Shown here: in pieces, positions 1-13,834 of the stretch
How positions within the stretch are numbered: the stretch's first letter is position 1
How the letters are laid out: each line of letters begins with the position of its first letter
Origin: Prototheca cutis
Taxonomy: Eukaryota > Chlorophyta > Trebouxiophyceae > Chlorellales > Chlorellaceae
Length of the DNA: 64,000 nt
Direction: 5' to 3'
Assembly: GCA_002897115.2 (NCBI GenBank)
Contig: BCIH01000016.1
Span: forward strand, 218,774 to 282,773
Notes under the pieces: generated by a model
The model's input: the letters and a program-made list of their open reading frames with translations, nothing else
Told to the model about the DNA's origin: nothing
Database searches by the model: none
Made by a program: the position numbers and the translations under genes

Positions 1-584
1 CACACACACACGCCCCTCCCTGTGTGCCTCACATTGCACCTTTGGAGCAATTTCGTGGGATTTGCTTTCCCATGCTCGAATGCATTCTGGCAAACCTTCC
101 TTTCACTTTTGCGGGGGCAGCGTGCCGTGCAAACTTTCATCCCCCTCAGCCACAGTGCCGGCGGGCAGTGCTGGCGTGGCTGCGAGGGCCATTTCTTCCT
201 TTCCTCATAAACCCGCTTCTTGCCTGGCGGGCACGTCACGATCGGTTTGATGTTGCTGTCATGCTAAAACACTGGCCTTGGTCCGGGGGCAGTATTGGTG
301 CGCGCGTTTTGTACGTCCGCGAACGAGCGCACGGTTTCCCATTCAGCGGAGAAGCAGGGAGGCACGACTCGTTACAGCAAACGAGGCAATTGGCGGGGTT
401 GGAGAGTTGAGGGAAAGAGGAGAAAGAAAGGGTGGGGTAGGGGCGAGTGCAATTCGAATGCAGTCGGTTGGTCAGTCCTTGGAGGGTGTGGGGGACAAGG
501 TCCACTCCAGATTTGCTCTTTCAAAAGCGTGGAGTGCAGAGAGGAGGGCAACCCTCCCCTTCCCTCCCTCCCCCTGGCACGCAA
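1..584. other. Downstream flank of eIF4A-III
   Basis: The window opens in a short CA repeat (1-12). I see no conserved coding segment on either strand before the eIF4A-III stop codon at 585; the short open frames here have no recognisable motif. Confidence 0.5.
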
Positions 585-2033
585 TCAGATGAGGTCTGCG
601 ACGTTCATGGGCATTTCGTCGACCTGCGTGGCATAATACTGCTCGATGTCTCGCAAGACCTTGATGTCATCGTCGCGGACAAAGTTGATGGCGACACCCT
701 TGCGTCCAAACCGGCCCGACCGACCGATACGGTGGATGTAGAGTTCTCGGTTGTTCGGGAGGTCGTAGTTGATGACGAGGGAGACTTGCTGGACGTCCAG
801 GCCACGTGCCCAGACGTCGGTGGTGATGAGGACGCGCGTGGAGCCGCTGCGGAACTCGGCCATGATTGCGTCGCGCTCGGCCTGGGGCATGTCGCCGTGC
901 ATGGAGGAGACGGTGAAGTTTGCGGCGCGCATCTTTTCGGTCAGCCAGTCCACTTTGCGCTTGGTGTTGCAAAAGATGACGGCCTGGGTGATGGTCAGCG
1001 TGTCGTACAGGTCGCACAGCGTGTCGAATTTCCACTCCTCGCGCTCCACGGCCACGAAAAACTGGCGGATGCCCTCCAGCGTCAGCTCGTCGCGCCGCAC
1101 CAGCACGCGGATGGGGTCGGTCATGAACTTGTGTGTCATGTCCAAGACCTCGCGCGGCAGCGTCGCGGACACCAGGACCACCTGCGTCTCGGGCGGCAGG
1201 TAGCGGTACACGTCGTAAATCTGCTCCTTGAACCCGGCGCTCAGCATCTCGTCCGCCTCGTCAAGCACCAACGTGCGGATGCCCCGCGTGCGCAGCGCGC
1301 GACGCTTAATCATGTCGTACACGCGGCCGGGCGTGCCGGAGACGATGTGCACGCCGGCCTCCAGCCGCCGCAGATCCTCGCCCACAGACTTTCCGCCGAT
1401 GCATGCGTGCGCCTGGACGTTCAGGAAATCGCCCAGCGCCAGGATGTTCTTTTCGGTCTGCGTCGCCAGCTCGCGCGTGGGGGACAGAACCAGCGCCTGC
1501 GGCTCTCGCGAAGCCACATCCACCAACTGGCACAGCGTCAGCGCGATCAGGCTCGTCTTGCCCGTCCCAGACTGCGCCTGCGCGATGACGTCGCGACCGC
1601 TCACGATCGGCAGCACGGCACGCTGCTGGATGGCACTGGGCTTTTCAAAGCCGTACGAATAGATGCCGCGCAGCAGATCCTGCTTCAAGTTCATCGCGTC
1701 AAAGCTGTTCACCACACGCACGCCCTTGCTCGTCTCAAACTCCAGCCCCGCATCGGCTGCCAGGGGCCCGTCGCCACGTGGCGCCCTGATTGTTGGGTTG
1801 TGCGTGGGGGAAGGGGGGGTGTTGAGGGGGAGGCGGGGTTCATCAAAACGGGGGTTGAGGAGGTCCAGGGTGGTTGACTGACTGTACGTGGCCTGGCTGG
1901 CAGCGCATACGTACAGACTGGCGACATGATCCGCCCGGAATTTTGCCAATCGCAGCACTGGATCCAGACAGGGCCCACAGTCCAGCACTTTAGCAGGAGC
2001 CGCGGCAGGCAGGAGCGGCAGCAGCTCCTCCAT
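585..2033 (-). CDS. EIF4A3: Eukaryotic initiation factor 4A-III (exon-junction-complex DEAD-box RNA helicase)
   Basis: ATP-dependent RNA helicase of the exon junction complex, acting on spliced mRNA in the nucleus and cytoplasm. From about 1745 downward the protein follows eIF4A-III almost residue for residue: Q motif ([12 protein letters not shown]), Walker [19 protein letters not shown] box [11 protein letters not shown], the linker [27 protein letters not shown] and the family C-terminus [11 protein letters not shown]. Proposed exons (reverse) are 1915-2033 and 585-1785; the donor gtacgtatg and the acceptor close in phase and give 439 residues. The first exon, about 40 residues before the FETS segment, does not resemble known eIF4A-III N-termini, so the start is uncertain; the frame is also open straight through. 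It is head to head with the PP2A gene. Confidence 0.93.
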   Translation of the reverse strand: MEELLPLLPAAAPAKVLDCGPCLDPVLRLAKFRADHVASLYVCAASQATYSQSTTLDLLNPRFDEPRLPLNTPPSPTHNPTIRAPRGDGPLAADAGLEFETSKGVRVVNSFDAMNLKQDLLRGIYSYGFEKPSAIQQRAVLPIVSGRDVIAQAQSGTGKTSLIALTLCQLVDVASREPQALVLSPTRELATQTEKNILALGDFLNVQAHACIGGKSVGEDLRRLEAGVHIVSGTPGRVYDMIKRRALRTRGIRTLVLDEADEMLSAGFKEQIYDVYRYLPPETQVVLVSATLPREVLDMTHKFMTDPIRVLVRRDELTLEGIRQFFVAVEREEWKFDTLCDLYDTLTITQAVIFCNTKRKVDWLTEKMRAANFTVSSMHGDMPQAERDAIMAEFRSGSTRVLITTDVWARGLDVQQVSLVINYDLPNNRELYIHRIGRSGRFGRKGVAINFVRDDDIKVLRDIEQYYATQVDEMPMNVADLI

Positions 2034-2767
2034 ATCCTGCCCGCCATGCGACAACGGTGGCCTCGTCCCCTCTGGCCATCAACAACTCCCCCAGCAACCC
2101 AGGAACACTCTCGCCCGCGTCTGTTCACCATCCGCATCATGCCTCCAGTCGATCGGGGCCACCAAGCAGCCCCTGTCCGGCGGTGCAGGCACTCGCGCAA
2201 TGCTGCTCACCCTCCGCCACCCTCTTGAACGCAGCACCCACATCCACGCACCCGTCAGACTCCGCCATGCCGGAATATGCAGTCCGCGATCCTTGTGTAC
2301 ACGTCTTTGTATGCAGGAATGCGCTTGGCAGGAGGGGCTTGGCGTAGGCTGTCAGAGGCGCGCAATCACCTTCCTCGGATGGCCCACGCAGGGGGTGTTC
2401 AGGACTGGGATGGAGAATGCAACACAAGCAAGCCAGCAAATTCGCCGTGTTAAACAGTCTCCAGGCCTCAGACGGGCTCGCGGCGGTGAACAGCACAGCT
2501 TTTATCTGGGCGATGCCCAGGGGCCTCCACCAGGGGACTCGGCCACCCAAGAATTCCCGGGCTCAGCCCAACCCCGACCCGGCGGAAGACATGGGCCGTC
2601 CAAGCCACAGATTTCGCCCTCATTCCCCCCATCGGCGAAAGCCCCCGATTTGTGTCATTTCGTGGTCGAATCGGGAAGGTGTGCGGACAACAGGACAGGT
2701 GCTTGGCCACAGCAGTCCTCCCACCGAGTTCCATACCGGGGAGGGGCTCCTGTGGCGAGGGAGCGGC
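2034..2767. promoter_or_regulatory. Intergenic region between eIF4A-III and PP2A (divergent)
   Basis: About 730 bp separating two divergent housekeeping genes, presumably holding both promoters. I see no convincing TATA box or further gene. Confidence 0.35.
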
Positions 2768-4454
<1,687 letters not shown>

Positions 4455-5023
4455 TCTGATCCATGCCGCGAACGAGCTCGCTGTTGGCCTTGTTCTTCTC
4501 GGGTGCAGCAAGAGTATATTTCCCTCCTACAATGGTGCAGGGAGGTACAAAACAGGGCTGCTGCAATGCACAGCAAGGGGCCCTCCCTCCATCCCATCAG
4601 GTGCTGTAACAACCACGTGCACTGCTGTCGCCATGGTCCATGTTGTAGAGCCTGTCTGCACCGGGGACAAACGCAAACCCTCCCGTGAAGCCAACACGCC
4701 TCCAACCTCCTGGGAGCGCGACAGCATCAGCCCACCGAGTACAAACAACACTGAGGCCAAAAACTGTCGGCCGAAGGACTACCGCTGCAGTGGATGCGGG
4801 CACCGGTTCCAGGATATACAACGTGCTCGAGCAACAGGAAAGAGCACGGATGGCACCAGCACTGTGGACGGGCAGGCTGCCGCGGAATGGCGTCTACGAG
4901 TGAGGGCGTATTTGGCCCAAAAGTAACAAACAGTCCCAGACCCGGCCAGAGAGAATGAAATTTTCATGTCGGGCCGTAGACTCTCAAACAGGCAGGCGTG
5001 TTTTCAAGGGACACATGCATCAC
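4455..5023. other. Convergent 3' ends of PP2A and the HIG1 gene
   Basis: About 570 bp between two stop codons on opposite strands. Nothing recognisable; probably the two 3' untranslated regions. Confidence 0.45.
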
Positions 5024-5821
5024 TCAGTTCCGCTCGGGCAGATCCTCATGCAGCGTCTGGTGGTAGGTCTCGATCGCCGCCACCGCCGCAAGGGCGCTCA
5101 GAGTGATGGCCTGAGCGTACACACGCCTGCAGTGAATGCACGGGGGTGCAAGGTGTCAGGACATGCAACGAGCCACGGCCTTGGCACTCGGGACGATGAA
5201 AGCAAGCGACCGTATCGCAGACAGAATGTAGTCATGCCCAGCCCACACAAGCGCCTCCAAGGCATTCCCAGGGCGTCCCAAACCCCCGAACATGACGAGC
5301 ACTACGCACGAGTGAATAATCTTCAGGCTCGTTGGAATCGGGCGAGACCATTGGTAGGCCTGCATCAAGGCGCATGAGCATGGTGAGTGTGGAGTAAGCT
5401 GGTGTCCGCACTGATGCCAGGCCCCGGCCGACACCCCTAGAGCGCCGTGGCTTCGGTTCGCCTTCCCATCAGCCCACGGCCCTCGGGCAGTCGCGAAACC
5501 CAGATTACCCCGCGCGCCGCCGCCTTACCAGAGAGCCAGTGATTCCAGCACCCCAAACGTAGAAGGTTGCCTGCGAACGAGGTTGGGCGGACACGGATGA
5601 GGGTTCCGGAGGCGCGGTGCAGATTCCACCCAGGGGCCCCGGCACAGGGGCCAGGCGCCGTCCTTGGGACATCTCCGGGGCCGTTACGGCACATCGACAC
5701 GCCCGCACGGCCTCCGCAGCCCATAACCCATCATGCGCATGCTTACCCTCAGCTTGTTCTTCACAATCCAGTCGACGGCGCGCTGGACCGAGGTCGGCTC
5801 GTCGTGTGCTGCATCCGCCAT
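5024..5821 (-). CDS. HIG1-domain protein (hypoxia-responsive, respiratory supercomplex factor family)
   Basis: Small inner-mitochondrial-membrane protein of the HIG1 / Rcf family, whose members bind cytochrome c oxidase and respiratory supercomplexes. Four short exons on the reverse strand (5747-5821, 5529-5570, 5310-5359, 5024-5126) join in phase to 89 residues. The protein shows the family pattern: a basic W[IV]xxxKLR helix (residues 18-25), first membrane segment with WGAGITGSLAY, then SRPIPTSLKIIHSRVYAQA and a second hydrophobic stretch ITLSALAAVAAIE. The donors gtaagc, gtaagg and gtgcgt are clean. The exons are too short to appear as long open frames, so this gene is easily missed. It is divergent from the hotdog gene. 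Confidence 0.88.
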
Positions 5822-6515
5822 GGTTGTCGAGGTTCTCAGACCGAGAGCGATGCAGGCGGTTTACAAATAATCTGATGCGATGTTTAGTATGCAGGTCGTG
5901 GCGGTATATGTGTAAGTTGATTGATGGAATACGGGTTGATGCGAACACAGCGAGTGAGCCCTGACGTTATGCTGGGCCCGGGGGTGTGCATATTCTTGAC
6001 AGATGGTCTTCAGGGCCCTCCTACGCCCACCAACCTCGCCCGCTGTAAAATTTCAATATTTATTTACTGTCTTTAGGGTCACGATGCATGCATTTCGGGG
6101 TTCATCTTGACGATGTGGGGCTTCTGGCGCAGTCTCCCGTCAGAAGGGGCGCTTTGGGGAACGCCGACCCAAGGCCTAGCAGTTCGAGCTCCTGTATGAA
6201 TCCCCTGCCAGCATTTCTTGCGGTGGAATATGCATTGATGACTTTCAAACTGAGCCCACTTCAGTGCATACCTGTGGGCAATGGTCAATCACGAGAGGCC
6301 GAGATTAGCAACCAGCAGCAATCACGGTGGATTGGGCACGAGATGATACGACCCCTCCCCGCCCTCGCTTACTAAGGTTTTTCGATCCTGGATTCAACAT
6401 TTTCCGCGTCGTTTCACAAACATGTGCTAGAATGTCAAGAGCATAAATACACGGCCGCGAACACTCGATTTTCCGTGTCGAGCGCCCCGCGAAGCTTGGA
6501 CCCACGCGGTTTCAC
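5822..6515. promoter_or_regulatory. Divergent intergenic region, HIG1 gene / thioesterase
   Basis: About 690 bp between two starts on opposite strands, more AT-rich than its surroundings around 5990-6080. No additional coding segment seen. Confidence 0.35.
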
Positions 6516-7348
6516 ATGGGGGTCGTGGAAGTGGAGGACCAGGGCATTCTGACCAAGGTCCGGTCGGAGAAGACCATCGCCGGCAACCCCGGCTACAACC
6601 CGCACTCCGGGGAGTACCTGCTGAATGGTGGTCTGGATGCAGTGGGCTGGGTGAAGGATCTCAAGGCTGCGCCGGGCGCACAGACCGTGCTGTCCGTGGG
6701 GGCCATGGCCTCGCCCGCCAGTGACGTCGACCCAGACCACATGGTGCGCTGGAGAGAGGTCCCCTGCGGTTGTTGTTGGTAGCCAGCGCCTTGTGCGATG
6801 GATGTGGGTGTGTGGGAGTTGGAAGGTTTGAGGGTTCGGTCGGGGGAAGGGTCCTGGGTTGCGTCAGTGACACCCATCAGCTTTGCATCCACTTCGCCAT
6901 CCATCCATCCACTCACCGACTCCCACGAACCCAACAGTTCCTGTCGATGATGCGGCAAGACTTGATCAAGGACATCAAGTTTCTGTGGAACGCGAAGAAG
7001 CACGAGTACCACACCATCATCGCACTGGGCTTGGACATCGCGGGCCACCCCCGCATCACGCACGGTGGCTTCTCGGCGGCGGTGCTGGACGAGACGACGG
7101 GGGGCCTGGTGTTTGAGTGCAAAAAGGCGGGACTGCTGGGACCTGGCCGTGCCTTTACAGCACGGCTGGAGGTGGACTACAAGAAGCCCATGCCTGTGGA
7201 TGTCGAATGCATCTGCACTGCCCGCATCACGTCGACCTCAGGCCGCAAGATCTGGACCGAAGCCCTTCTGTGTGACAGGCCAGGGGGACAGGTGTTTGCC
7301 ATCGCCAAGGCCCTCTACGTTACCGAACGACAGGCGGCGTCTGAGTGA
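6516..7348 (+). CDS. Hotdog-fold acyl-CoA thioesterase (PaaI / THEM4-like)
   Basis: Probable acyl-CoA thioesterase of the 4HBT / PaaI hotdog superfamily; the physiological acyl chain is unknown. Two exons, 6516-6743 and 6938-7348, give 212 residues. The second exon carries the signature HGGFSAAVLDETTGG: the HGG turn precedes the hotdog helix and an acidic residue (D/E) follows, as in PaaI and THEM4 enzymes. It is followed by beta-strand segments such as ARLEVDYKKPMPVD and the terminal AKALYV strand. Residues 1-76 precede the fold and could include a linker or targeting region; the start is weakly amphipathic rather than a clear transit peptide. It shares its upstream region with the HIG1 gene. 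Confidence 0.82.
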
Positions 7349-7862
7349 AACGCCGCGCAGCTGGCGGGGCTAGCAGGACTGCATGCAACGTCCATCCCCA
7401 CGAGCGGTCCTCGCTGCCCTGGTTGAGCCACGAGCATCATCCAGTCTCCTTTTTTTCCCGGCATGGAAACCCATGCTCTTGCTGTTGGGCGCTGTGAGCA
7501 ACCCCCTCGATTTTTGGCCATTTTTCAAGGCAGACCGAGTCTGCCCATTTCAAAGCATATTGGCACGGACACGCCAGAAACAGCAGTGTTTACGATGAGG
7601 AGAAGTAGGGGGTTTGTCAAAGTGTGATAGTTAATGAACGACACAGGAGTGCTGGGCATCAATGGAGCAGTGCGTGCTGTAATGTGAAGATTGCTACATG
7701 GTGGGTGGCTTGGTACCTTTGAATGGATGTTCCGCGGCACAAACGTGCAGCAGTCGAAGCAGGTGCTGAAGCAGCAGCAGCTTCGGCGTCTCCTTCATAA
7801 GAGCGCAGGGCCCCAGCGGTGCGTCAGGGCAGCCTGCAAAATTCAGCACCACGGTTCCAGTC
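7349..7862. other. Convergent 3' flanks
   Basis: About 510 bp between convergent stop codons, with AT-rich stretches (7440-7530, 7600-7690) consistent with 3' untranslated regions. No gene recognised. Confidence 0.45.
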
Positions 7863-10259
7863 TCAGGCCAGGTCTCCGGGCGACTGCACCCGGTTCATGT
7901 GCTCGGGCGCCCGGTGCAGGAACTCTCGATAGGGCACCGCGCCATGCCGCTGCTTGGGCTTCTCTTCGCTCCAGCAGCACATGACAGACAGGGCGGCGTC
8001 AAAGCGCCGTTCAAACCTCTCGGCCTCCTCGGCATGGTCAAACCCGCCCCAGAGCGCCAGGGGGTCTGTCAGGTGGATGCGACGGACGCCCGCATGTGGC
8101 GCCAGGGTCCCAGCCAGCGTGCGGGCCTTGCTCCCCGCAGGCACTGTGAGTCGCTGCGCAGCAGTGCTGACGTTGGCAGCCTGCAGAGCCTCCTGGGAAG
8201 ACCCTACTACCACCACGTCGCCAGCACCCTCAGCCGGGTAGCTCGGGTGATCCAAAAAGGTATACTCCCTGATCTGGATAGGTGGACACCAGTCCTGCGT
8301 GTGTGCCCTGTCGTCGTACAGGACTCCCGGGTCAAATATGTGGTCAAAGGGGCAGGTAAAGGGCAGCACTGCCTGGTGCGCCCCGGGGATGCGACATCTG
8401 TCCATGGGCGACCAGTATCGGTCACACAAGCACTCCAGCTGCAGCAGTGGTGTTGTGTTTTGGGGAAGGGGCGTTGGGACATTGCTGTTTCATTTGTTCA
8501 TTGTTGGAGATGTTGCTCGCGTCCAACTCTAACAAGAAGCATTCCCCGCTTCCTTTCAAAGCACCCCTCCCCCCCTGCAACGCCACCGCACAAACAGCAA
8601 AAATCCTGGGCACCAAATCCACACAGACTTGTGGGAGGATGACGGTTCTGTTGAGGGTGACGGCCAGTGCCATGCCTGCACGGAGCTGTTCCAGCTGGGC
8701 ACGCATGGATTTAAGGTGGGTCAGCTGCATCTCCGGCTGGCGGTCCTGGGGCCAGTCATTAAACCCGCCCGGCACGGGCGGCGGCCGGATGTCCATGGAC
8801 AACAACAGTGGGTGGGTGTAGTACTCTGGTGGGTCGAGCCAGGCCTGGGCTTCACGCAGACGGTGGCGCTTGCCCGGCGTCGCACCGAACAGAAACGTGG
8901 AGTGGATCATGATCTGCGGCACGCGCTGCCGACGGGCCAGGAACGACACCCGCGCGGTGTGCCCCGAACTGAAAGACGCCGGCGGCAGCACTCCCACACG
9001 GAGCTTGCCGTTCCAGCCACGTGACAGCCGCGCCGTGCGGTCGGCCTCCTGCGGAGGACCCTCGTGCATCAGCTCGTTGAACGCGTTCTGGTCCCAGACG
9101 TTGGCGTCGGCGGTGACCCGCTCGCGCCAGACGCGCAGAAAGTCCGCGACCACGGGCCGCGCGCGCAGCACGATGCAGCCGATGTTGAGCGGGGCGAAAA
9201 ACTCCCCCGGGTCCTCCAGCCCCTGGTCGCCGGGTTCAAGCAGCGAGTGCAGCGCGTCGGTGTGCACCAGCACGTCTGCCGCCGCCTCTCTCTCGAAAAA
9301 GGGCCGCGGATCCTTGAGAAACATCGCGTCAGAGTCCAGCATGGTCACGTTCAGCCCAAACGATACAAACCGCTCTGCCAGGGCCACCTTCTGCATGCCC
9401 ATGCGCCGAAAAGCGGGGCTGCCCCACCCAAAGTCGCCCTGCGTCAGACCCGTGCTGTTGGACCCCCGCTCAAACATCGCAAACCAGTTTAACCCTGCCT
9501 GCTCAAACACCTGCGCAGTTTTTTGTGGGTTGGTGGGTGGGTGTGTGAGTGTGGGTGTTTTTGGGGGGGGGGGCCATCTCTGTCCCAAGCAGTCCCTGTG
9601 GCTCGTCTTCCACAATTCTGAAGCCCCTTTCCTCAAACCACCCCCAAAAACACACTCAGAAAGGAACCCCCAGCTGCTTTTCAAAGGCAGTCGCTTCACC
9701 AAACCCACCTCGCCGGCTTGGAGATCCATGGCGCCTACGAGGTAGTTGTCCACGCCCACGCGCCGGAGGTTGTGTGCCCAGCTCATCGCAAAGTCGTTAA
9801 AATGGTGGTTGGACCACGTGACGAAGATTTCGCCGTCCCGGGCATACTCCCAGGCAAGATCCCGGGAAAGTATGGGTGGGTTGGCGGCTAATTCCTGGAC
9901 CGAGCGGGGGCTGCCCCGCCGCTGGCTCCCCCCAGCCCTGCCACTGGCAACACCGCCAAGGGCAAGGGAGATCTCAGCCGACTTGACGATGTGGGAAGTT
10001 ACGCTACTCACGAATTTCGACTGCAACGAGTGTGACAAGGTACTGGGAGGTGTCTCGGGGCGCGCAGGCCGCATCTCGCCCATGCACAACAAGCAGTACA
10101 CACCGCACCACCCAAGTACCGACTGCCAGACGACGCCACCACCACGCGCCGCACCTGCTCCATGGAAAAAAGTCCTGAAAGTTCAAAAATGAACATTGAG
10201 GCCAGAACCACAAAGGCAATCTCCTTCCTGGAGAGTCTCATGGTAGCAAAGGAGGCCAT
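7863..10259 (-). CDS. GT77-family glycosyltransferase, XEG113/RRA-like (putative arabinosyltransferase)
   Basis: Type II Golgi membrane glycosyltransferase resembling plant XEG113, which adds arabinose to hydroxyproline-rich cell-wall proteins. Exons (reverse) 10104-10259, 9709-10020, 8629-9510 and 7863-8438 join in phase to 641 residues. Residues about 12-32 form a signal anchor (IAFVVLASMFIFELSGLF). The nucleotide-diphospho-sugar transferase fold follows: WSNHHFNDFAMSWAHNLRRVG, then the metal-binding DxD in MLDSDAMFLKDP, and GCIVLRARP. The last part keeps the GT77 features LNRTVILPQ, CLCDRYWSP and LPFTCPFDHIFDP. The family is established; donor sugar and acceptor are inferred from plant homologues, and a chlorophyte wall may use another acceptor. 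Confidence 0.85.
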
Positions 10260-11144
10260 CTCGTTCCGGCTGGGGACGGGGGTCGTGCGGCCCACCGCGC
10301 GGCCCTCGGCGCGACACGCCCTCCTATAAACACAGCATGTCGCACAAAATTGAAATCAGATGGCGTCTGATGGAATTCAGGTGCGAGACTGCATTTTGTT
10401 TCGGAAAACAGCGCGTCCTTCGTAGTTTGTTCGATGCCCCCCCCCCCCCCCCCCCGACTGTCCTCTCGGATGCGGTTTATCGGCCCCCTGTTTGGGTCAT
10501 CGCAGGAGCCTTGTCTTTGCTCTTCCCAGTGTTCCGCTGAAATTACCGTTCCATATTTCACGGCAAGCAAGTCCTCTTCCCTGTCCAACGGCAGCTTCAG
10601 CCTCACATATTCTTATGGCCTGCACTGTCGTGTGCTGAGAACGACAAGCTCTGTGCTGCACATTGTGACAGGTGGCTCCAGCCAGCCAGCCATCGGCACC
10701 GGGTCACTGAATGCTTGGTTGCTTCATGCTCAAGACTGCAACGATCGTACGAGCCAAGAAGGCAAGCAAGCTCCAATTCATCTCCAGTTCACAGGCAAAG
10801 CAACTGGGCCCAAGCAGACTTGTTCTTTGGACAAGTGCAGACATCAATTTCTCGGGATGATCTTTGCCAGAGGCAGTTTGTGCGCAGAATTCAATCCAAC
10901 TTGAAGGGAGTATGGCGTACTGCAAGGGACGTCAAATGTCCGCGGAAAGCGCTTTTAACCTTCCCAAAGGTCGTGGGACCGTCACCGGCGAGGAAGTTCT
11001 GCTTTTTCCGCAGCGGCCCCACTATTAACGCCGTGGATGACGTAACGCCACCATGCATCTCATTGATATGACGCAGTAGGCTCATCTTGCATCTGGGCTC
11101 CTTGAGACACAAATCAGGCAAGGCATCTAAGCCTCGTCGTCACC
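10260..11144. other. Divergent intergenic region with a C20 tract
   Basis: About 890 bp between the GT77 and ENOD93 starts. It holds a 20-nt C homopolymer (10437-10456) and a TATAAA-like string near 10325 on the plus strand. No coding segment recognised. Confidence 0.4.
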
Positions 11145-11848
11145 ATGGTCTCCCGGTGGTTCAAGGACTCCTCGACTGTCAACCGTAAGCGGGGCGAACC
11201 GGCACTTGGGTTGCGCGCTCCTTTCTCCATTAGCAACGCTAACTGTACAATTGATGCTTTCCCGGACACGCAGCCGAGGTCCAGGAGAAGTGCGTCGAGG
11301 AAGCTTTGATTGCCGGGGCCAAGTCGGCTGCGGTGGCGTGGACCGTGGCCGCCGTGGTGGTGCTCGGGGGGTGCAAGTACTCCCCCCGGCTCGCCAAGAG
11401 CTTGGGAATCAGTGCGAGAACTGCGCTCGTGGTGAGTAGGGTTGTCGAGGTGGGGAGCCGGGGGGGTGCCACGTGCCAGGCTCCTCTCTTGGGGGCGTTT
11501 CTCTGCGCCTTTGGCGCTTGCTTGGAAAGGGTGGTTTGGGCGGCGGCTTCTCAAAGCTTAACACCATGAATTGTGTGCATTTGAGTGCGTGCGCATGGCC
11601 AGAATGATATCGCGGCGCACTGCGGCTTCATTTCAGTGGCGCCGGTGCGCCCTGCGGATGGGCGCACCCAGCAAGTGCGTTCCGGTACTGGTGTCATCTG
11701 AAAGATGCACCCCCCTTTGCCACCACTCGCTCCGCAGTTCTCCCCTGGCTTTGGCATGTTCTTCCTGGACGCGGAGCTCAAGATGAACGAGTGCGCACGC
11801 AGGCACCACAACGTCCGCAACGTGGTGAACCATGCCACGCTCCACTGA
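11145..11848 (+). CDS. ENOD93-like small mitochondrial protein
   Basis: Homologue of plant EARLY NODULIN 93, a small mitochondrial membrane protein reported to associate with cytochrome c oxidase. Exons 11145-11184, 11274-11431 and 11738-11848 join in phase to 102 residues, the normal size. The family layout is visible: a charged lead, AGAKSAAVAWTVAAVVVLGG as first hydrophobic helix (about residues 26-46), then a basic connector and FSPGFGMFFLDAELKMNEC as second hydrophobic/helical part. Introns have gtaagc and gtgagt donors. I place it in ENOD93 rather than HIG1 on the AGxKAA-type first helix, but the two families are distantly related. It is divergent from the GT77 gene. Confidence 0.75.
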
Positions 11849-12265
11849 GCGCAAGAATTTTTAAGCCCACTCATGCGGGAACGACTCCCTTGCATACCCA
11901 CTTTCAATATTTTCCAATGCGAGTGTTTGTGTACCTGATGTGACTGTGTGGACGGGTGGTGCCCGATTGTAAGCTTCTCCGATTAGTAAGCCCATGCTGG
12001 GGGCACGCCGGGACACATGGCTGTCGTCGTGTCTGGGGACAACAGCATTACAAATACTCGTGGCGCTGCGCGGACATCGTGTGAGGACATCGTGGAAGAG
12101 AGTGCATTTTTTGCCGGGTATATACCCCCTTTTGTGCAATAGCGCATCGCGCATTCCAAGCGCCGGCTCCACAGTGGCCCCGAGTCGGTTTGTCATTAGG
12201 GCCCCTTTTTGGTGGTCGCAACGGGTGGAGTACCCCTAGCCTTTGCTGGTGCCCGCGACGCAACA
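11849..12265. promoter_or_regulatory. Intergenic region with TATA-like element
   Basis: About 420 bp between two plus-strand genes. A TATATA string sits near 12119-12124, about 145 bp upstream of the next ATG, and could serve as its core promoter. Confidence 0.3.
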
Positions 12266-13081
12266 ATGTCCCAGTACGGAATCGACATTGATTCTTGGGC
12301 AGCAGCGAGCATCACCATGACGCGCGACCCGCACCATCCCGATGTACGTACCCGTCCTGTGTTGGAGCACTGGTGCCGAGGACCTGGGCGGGCACGCGGG
12401 CGCTCACCCTGTGCAGCCACTGCCCCGGCTGTCTGCTCAAGGGGACTTCACAAACAATGAAATGCTCATCGAACGCTGGCGCAGGTGTACTCGTGGTCGG
12501 AGACGGACTCTGATGATTGCCCGGCCGGGGTTGCGGTTGAGGGGGCCGTCAGCCCGGGGTACAGTGACGAGGAGTGCGAACCGTGGGTCGTTGAGGTCCC
12601 GCCCCACCTGAGGTAGGCCACCGGAATGACAATGAGCACGGGCTCGGGGACGTGGTGGCCGGAACACCAGAAGCGCGGCTGGTACTGTGGAGGATGGCTG
12701 GTGGCTTGCGAGCAGGACCTGCGCAAGAAATCATGCATGGCTCTGGCAACCNGTCTNNCCCCCCCCCCCCCCCCTAAACACACACACACCCCTCTCCTCC
12801 TTCCTTGCAGTGCTGGTCCCATGCAGCAGTTGCTTCAGATGAATGAGGACTGGATGTTTGACATCACCAAGTCTGCTCCCATTCCTCACGAGGAGGTGGA
12901 GGCGTCTACGAGCCCGCCGGCGGGCCCAGCCGTCGAGGCGCGCGACCCCCGGGAGGAAAACTCGGACCCCCGTTCAATGGAGGAGCGGCGGCCGAGCCTG
13001 TTCCGAAACAGGCTGCCACCGCTCGCCCATTTGAACTCCGAGCCGGACGAGGCCGGGGAAGGTGCCGCCCATGAGCCGTGA
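12266..13081 (+). CDS. Unrecognised acidic protein
   Basis: I do not recognise this protein. Three exons, 12266-12343, 12485-12612 and 12811-13081, close in phase with good splice signals (gtacgt, gtaggc donors) and give 158 residues. The start MSQYGIDIDSWAAASITM is followed by a strongly acidic Ser/Asp/Glu segment (residues about 27-65, including SWSETDSDDC and YSDEEC), a short helix MQQLLQMNEDWMFDITKSAP, and a proline/acidic disordered tail ending AAHEP. Low-complexity acidic composition suggests a binding or adaptor role, but no family can be named. Ns and a C16 tract lie in its second intron (12752-12774). Confidence 0.6.
12759..12774 (+). repeat. C16 homopolymer
   Basis: Run of C in intron 2 of the acidic-protein gene, preceded by Ns, followed by a CA-rich stretch and the acceptor at 12810. 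Confidence 0.9.
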
Positions 13082-13359
13082 TGATGGGTGTCGTGTTTGG
13101 CCCTTTCTTTCCTGGTGCGCTTCGCACTGGGAGCTCAGTCCTGTCCCCCGGGCGGCCACGATTTTGCCGAGGTCCCGGCGACCCATTGTTTCATTTGCCG
13201 CAAAAGACTCCCATGAAGGAGTTTGGCCTGAACTCGTGTCTGCTCTGTTTAGTGGAAAGGTGTAGCTGAGACCGTGCTCCCTGCGGCCAGCTCAGGAGCC
13301 AGGGTGTGCTCTCCATGCCCATGCAAACCGGCTGCGGTTTTTTCTTGAATTATTGTTCA

Positions 13360-13401
<42 letters not shown>

Positions 13402-13834
13402 ATTTTCTTGTTAGGAGCGTTGGCACGGATTGCGGGAGGGCCTTGTAGCCTCCCTCCCTTCCCTTCCGTTCCTTTGGGTGTGTGTTTCTTCTGACGCCCG
13501 TATGTACCCAATTTTGGTGTTTCATCCGCCCTTGCAAGACACAGATTGTGGTGCTGTCCATTTGAGGTCCACTTGGTTGAATGACTACTTGCTTGTTGGC
13601 TTGTTGAAGCCCGAGGAACTGATCCACAAAGGTTCGTTTTCCCAAGTGCCGGGGCAGAGATGGGGAGGTGAAATGATCTTGCATGCTCGCCCTCATCCGC
13701 GCAGACAAGGCCATGGCGGGGTTTTACAAAGACCGCGGCGTTTGCTTATCGTCAGCATCGGGTCACATCGCAACACATGATTCGTGCCATGCCCGCGCGG
13801 GACTCGGGCCGGTGTCGCTTGATCTGAAGCCCGG
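13082..13834. other. Intergenic region containing a C40 tract
   Basis: About 750 bp between two plus-strand genes, dominated by the 40-nt C run at 13361-13400. No convincing coding segment. Confidence 0.45.
13361..13400 (+). repeat. C40 homopolymer
   Basis: Forty consecutive C residues upstream of the BORCS8-like gene; the length may be unreliable in the assembly. Confidence 0.9.

Noticed and set aside
447..1877. 476-codon open frame opposite eIF4A-III
   Set aside because: It mirrors the helicase gene on the other strand; high GC in third positions leaves the complementary frame open. No motif of its own.
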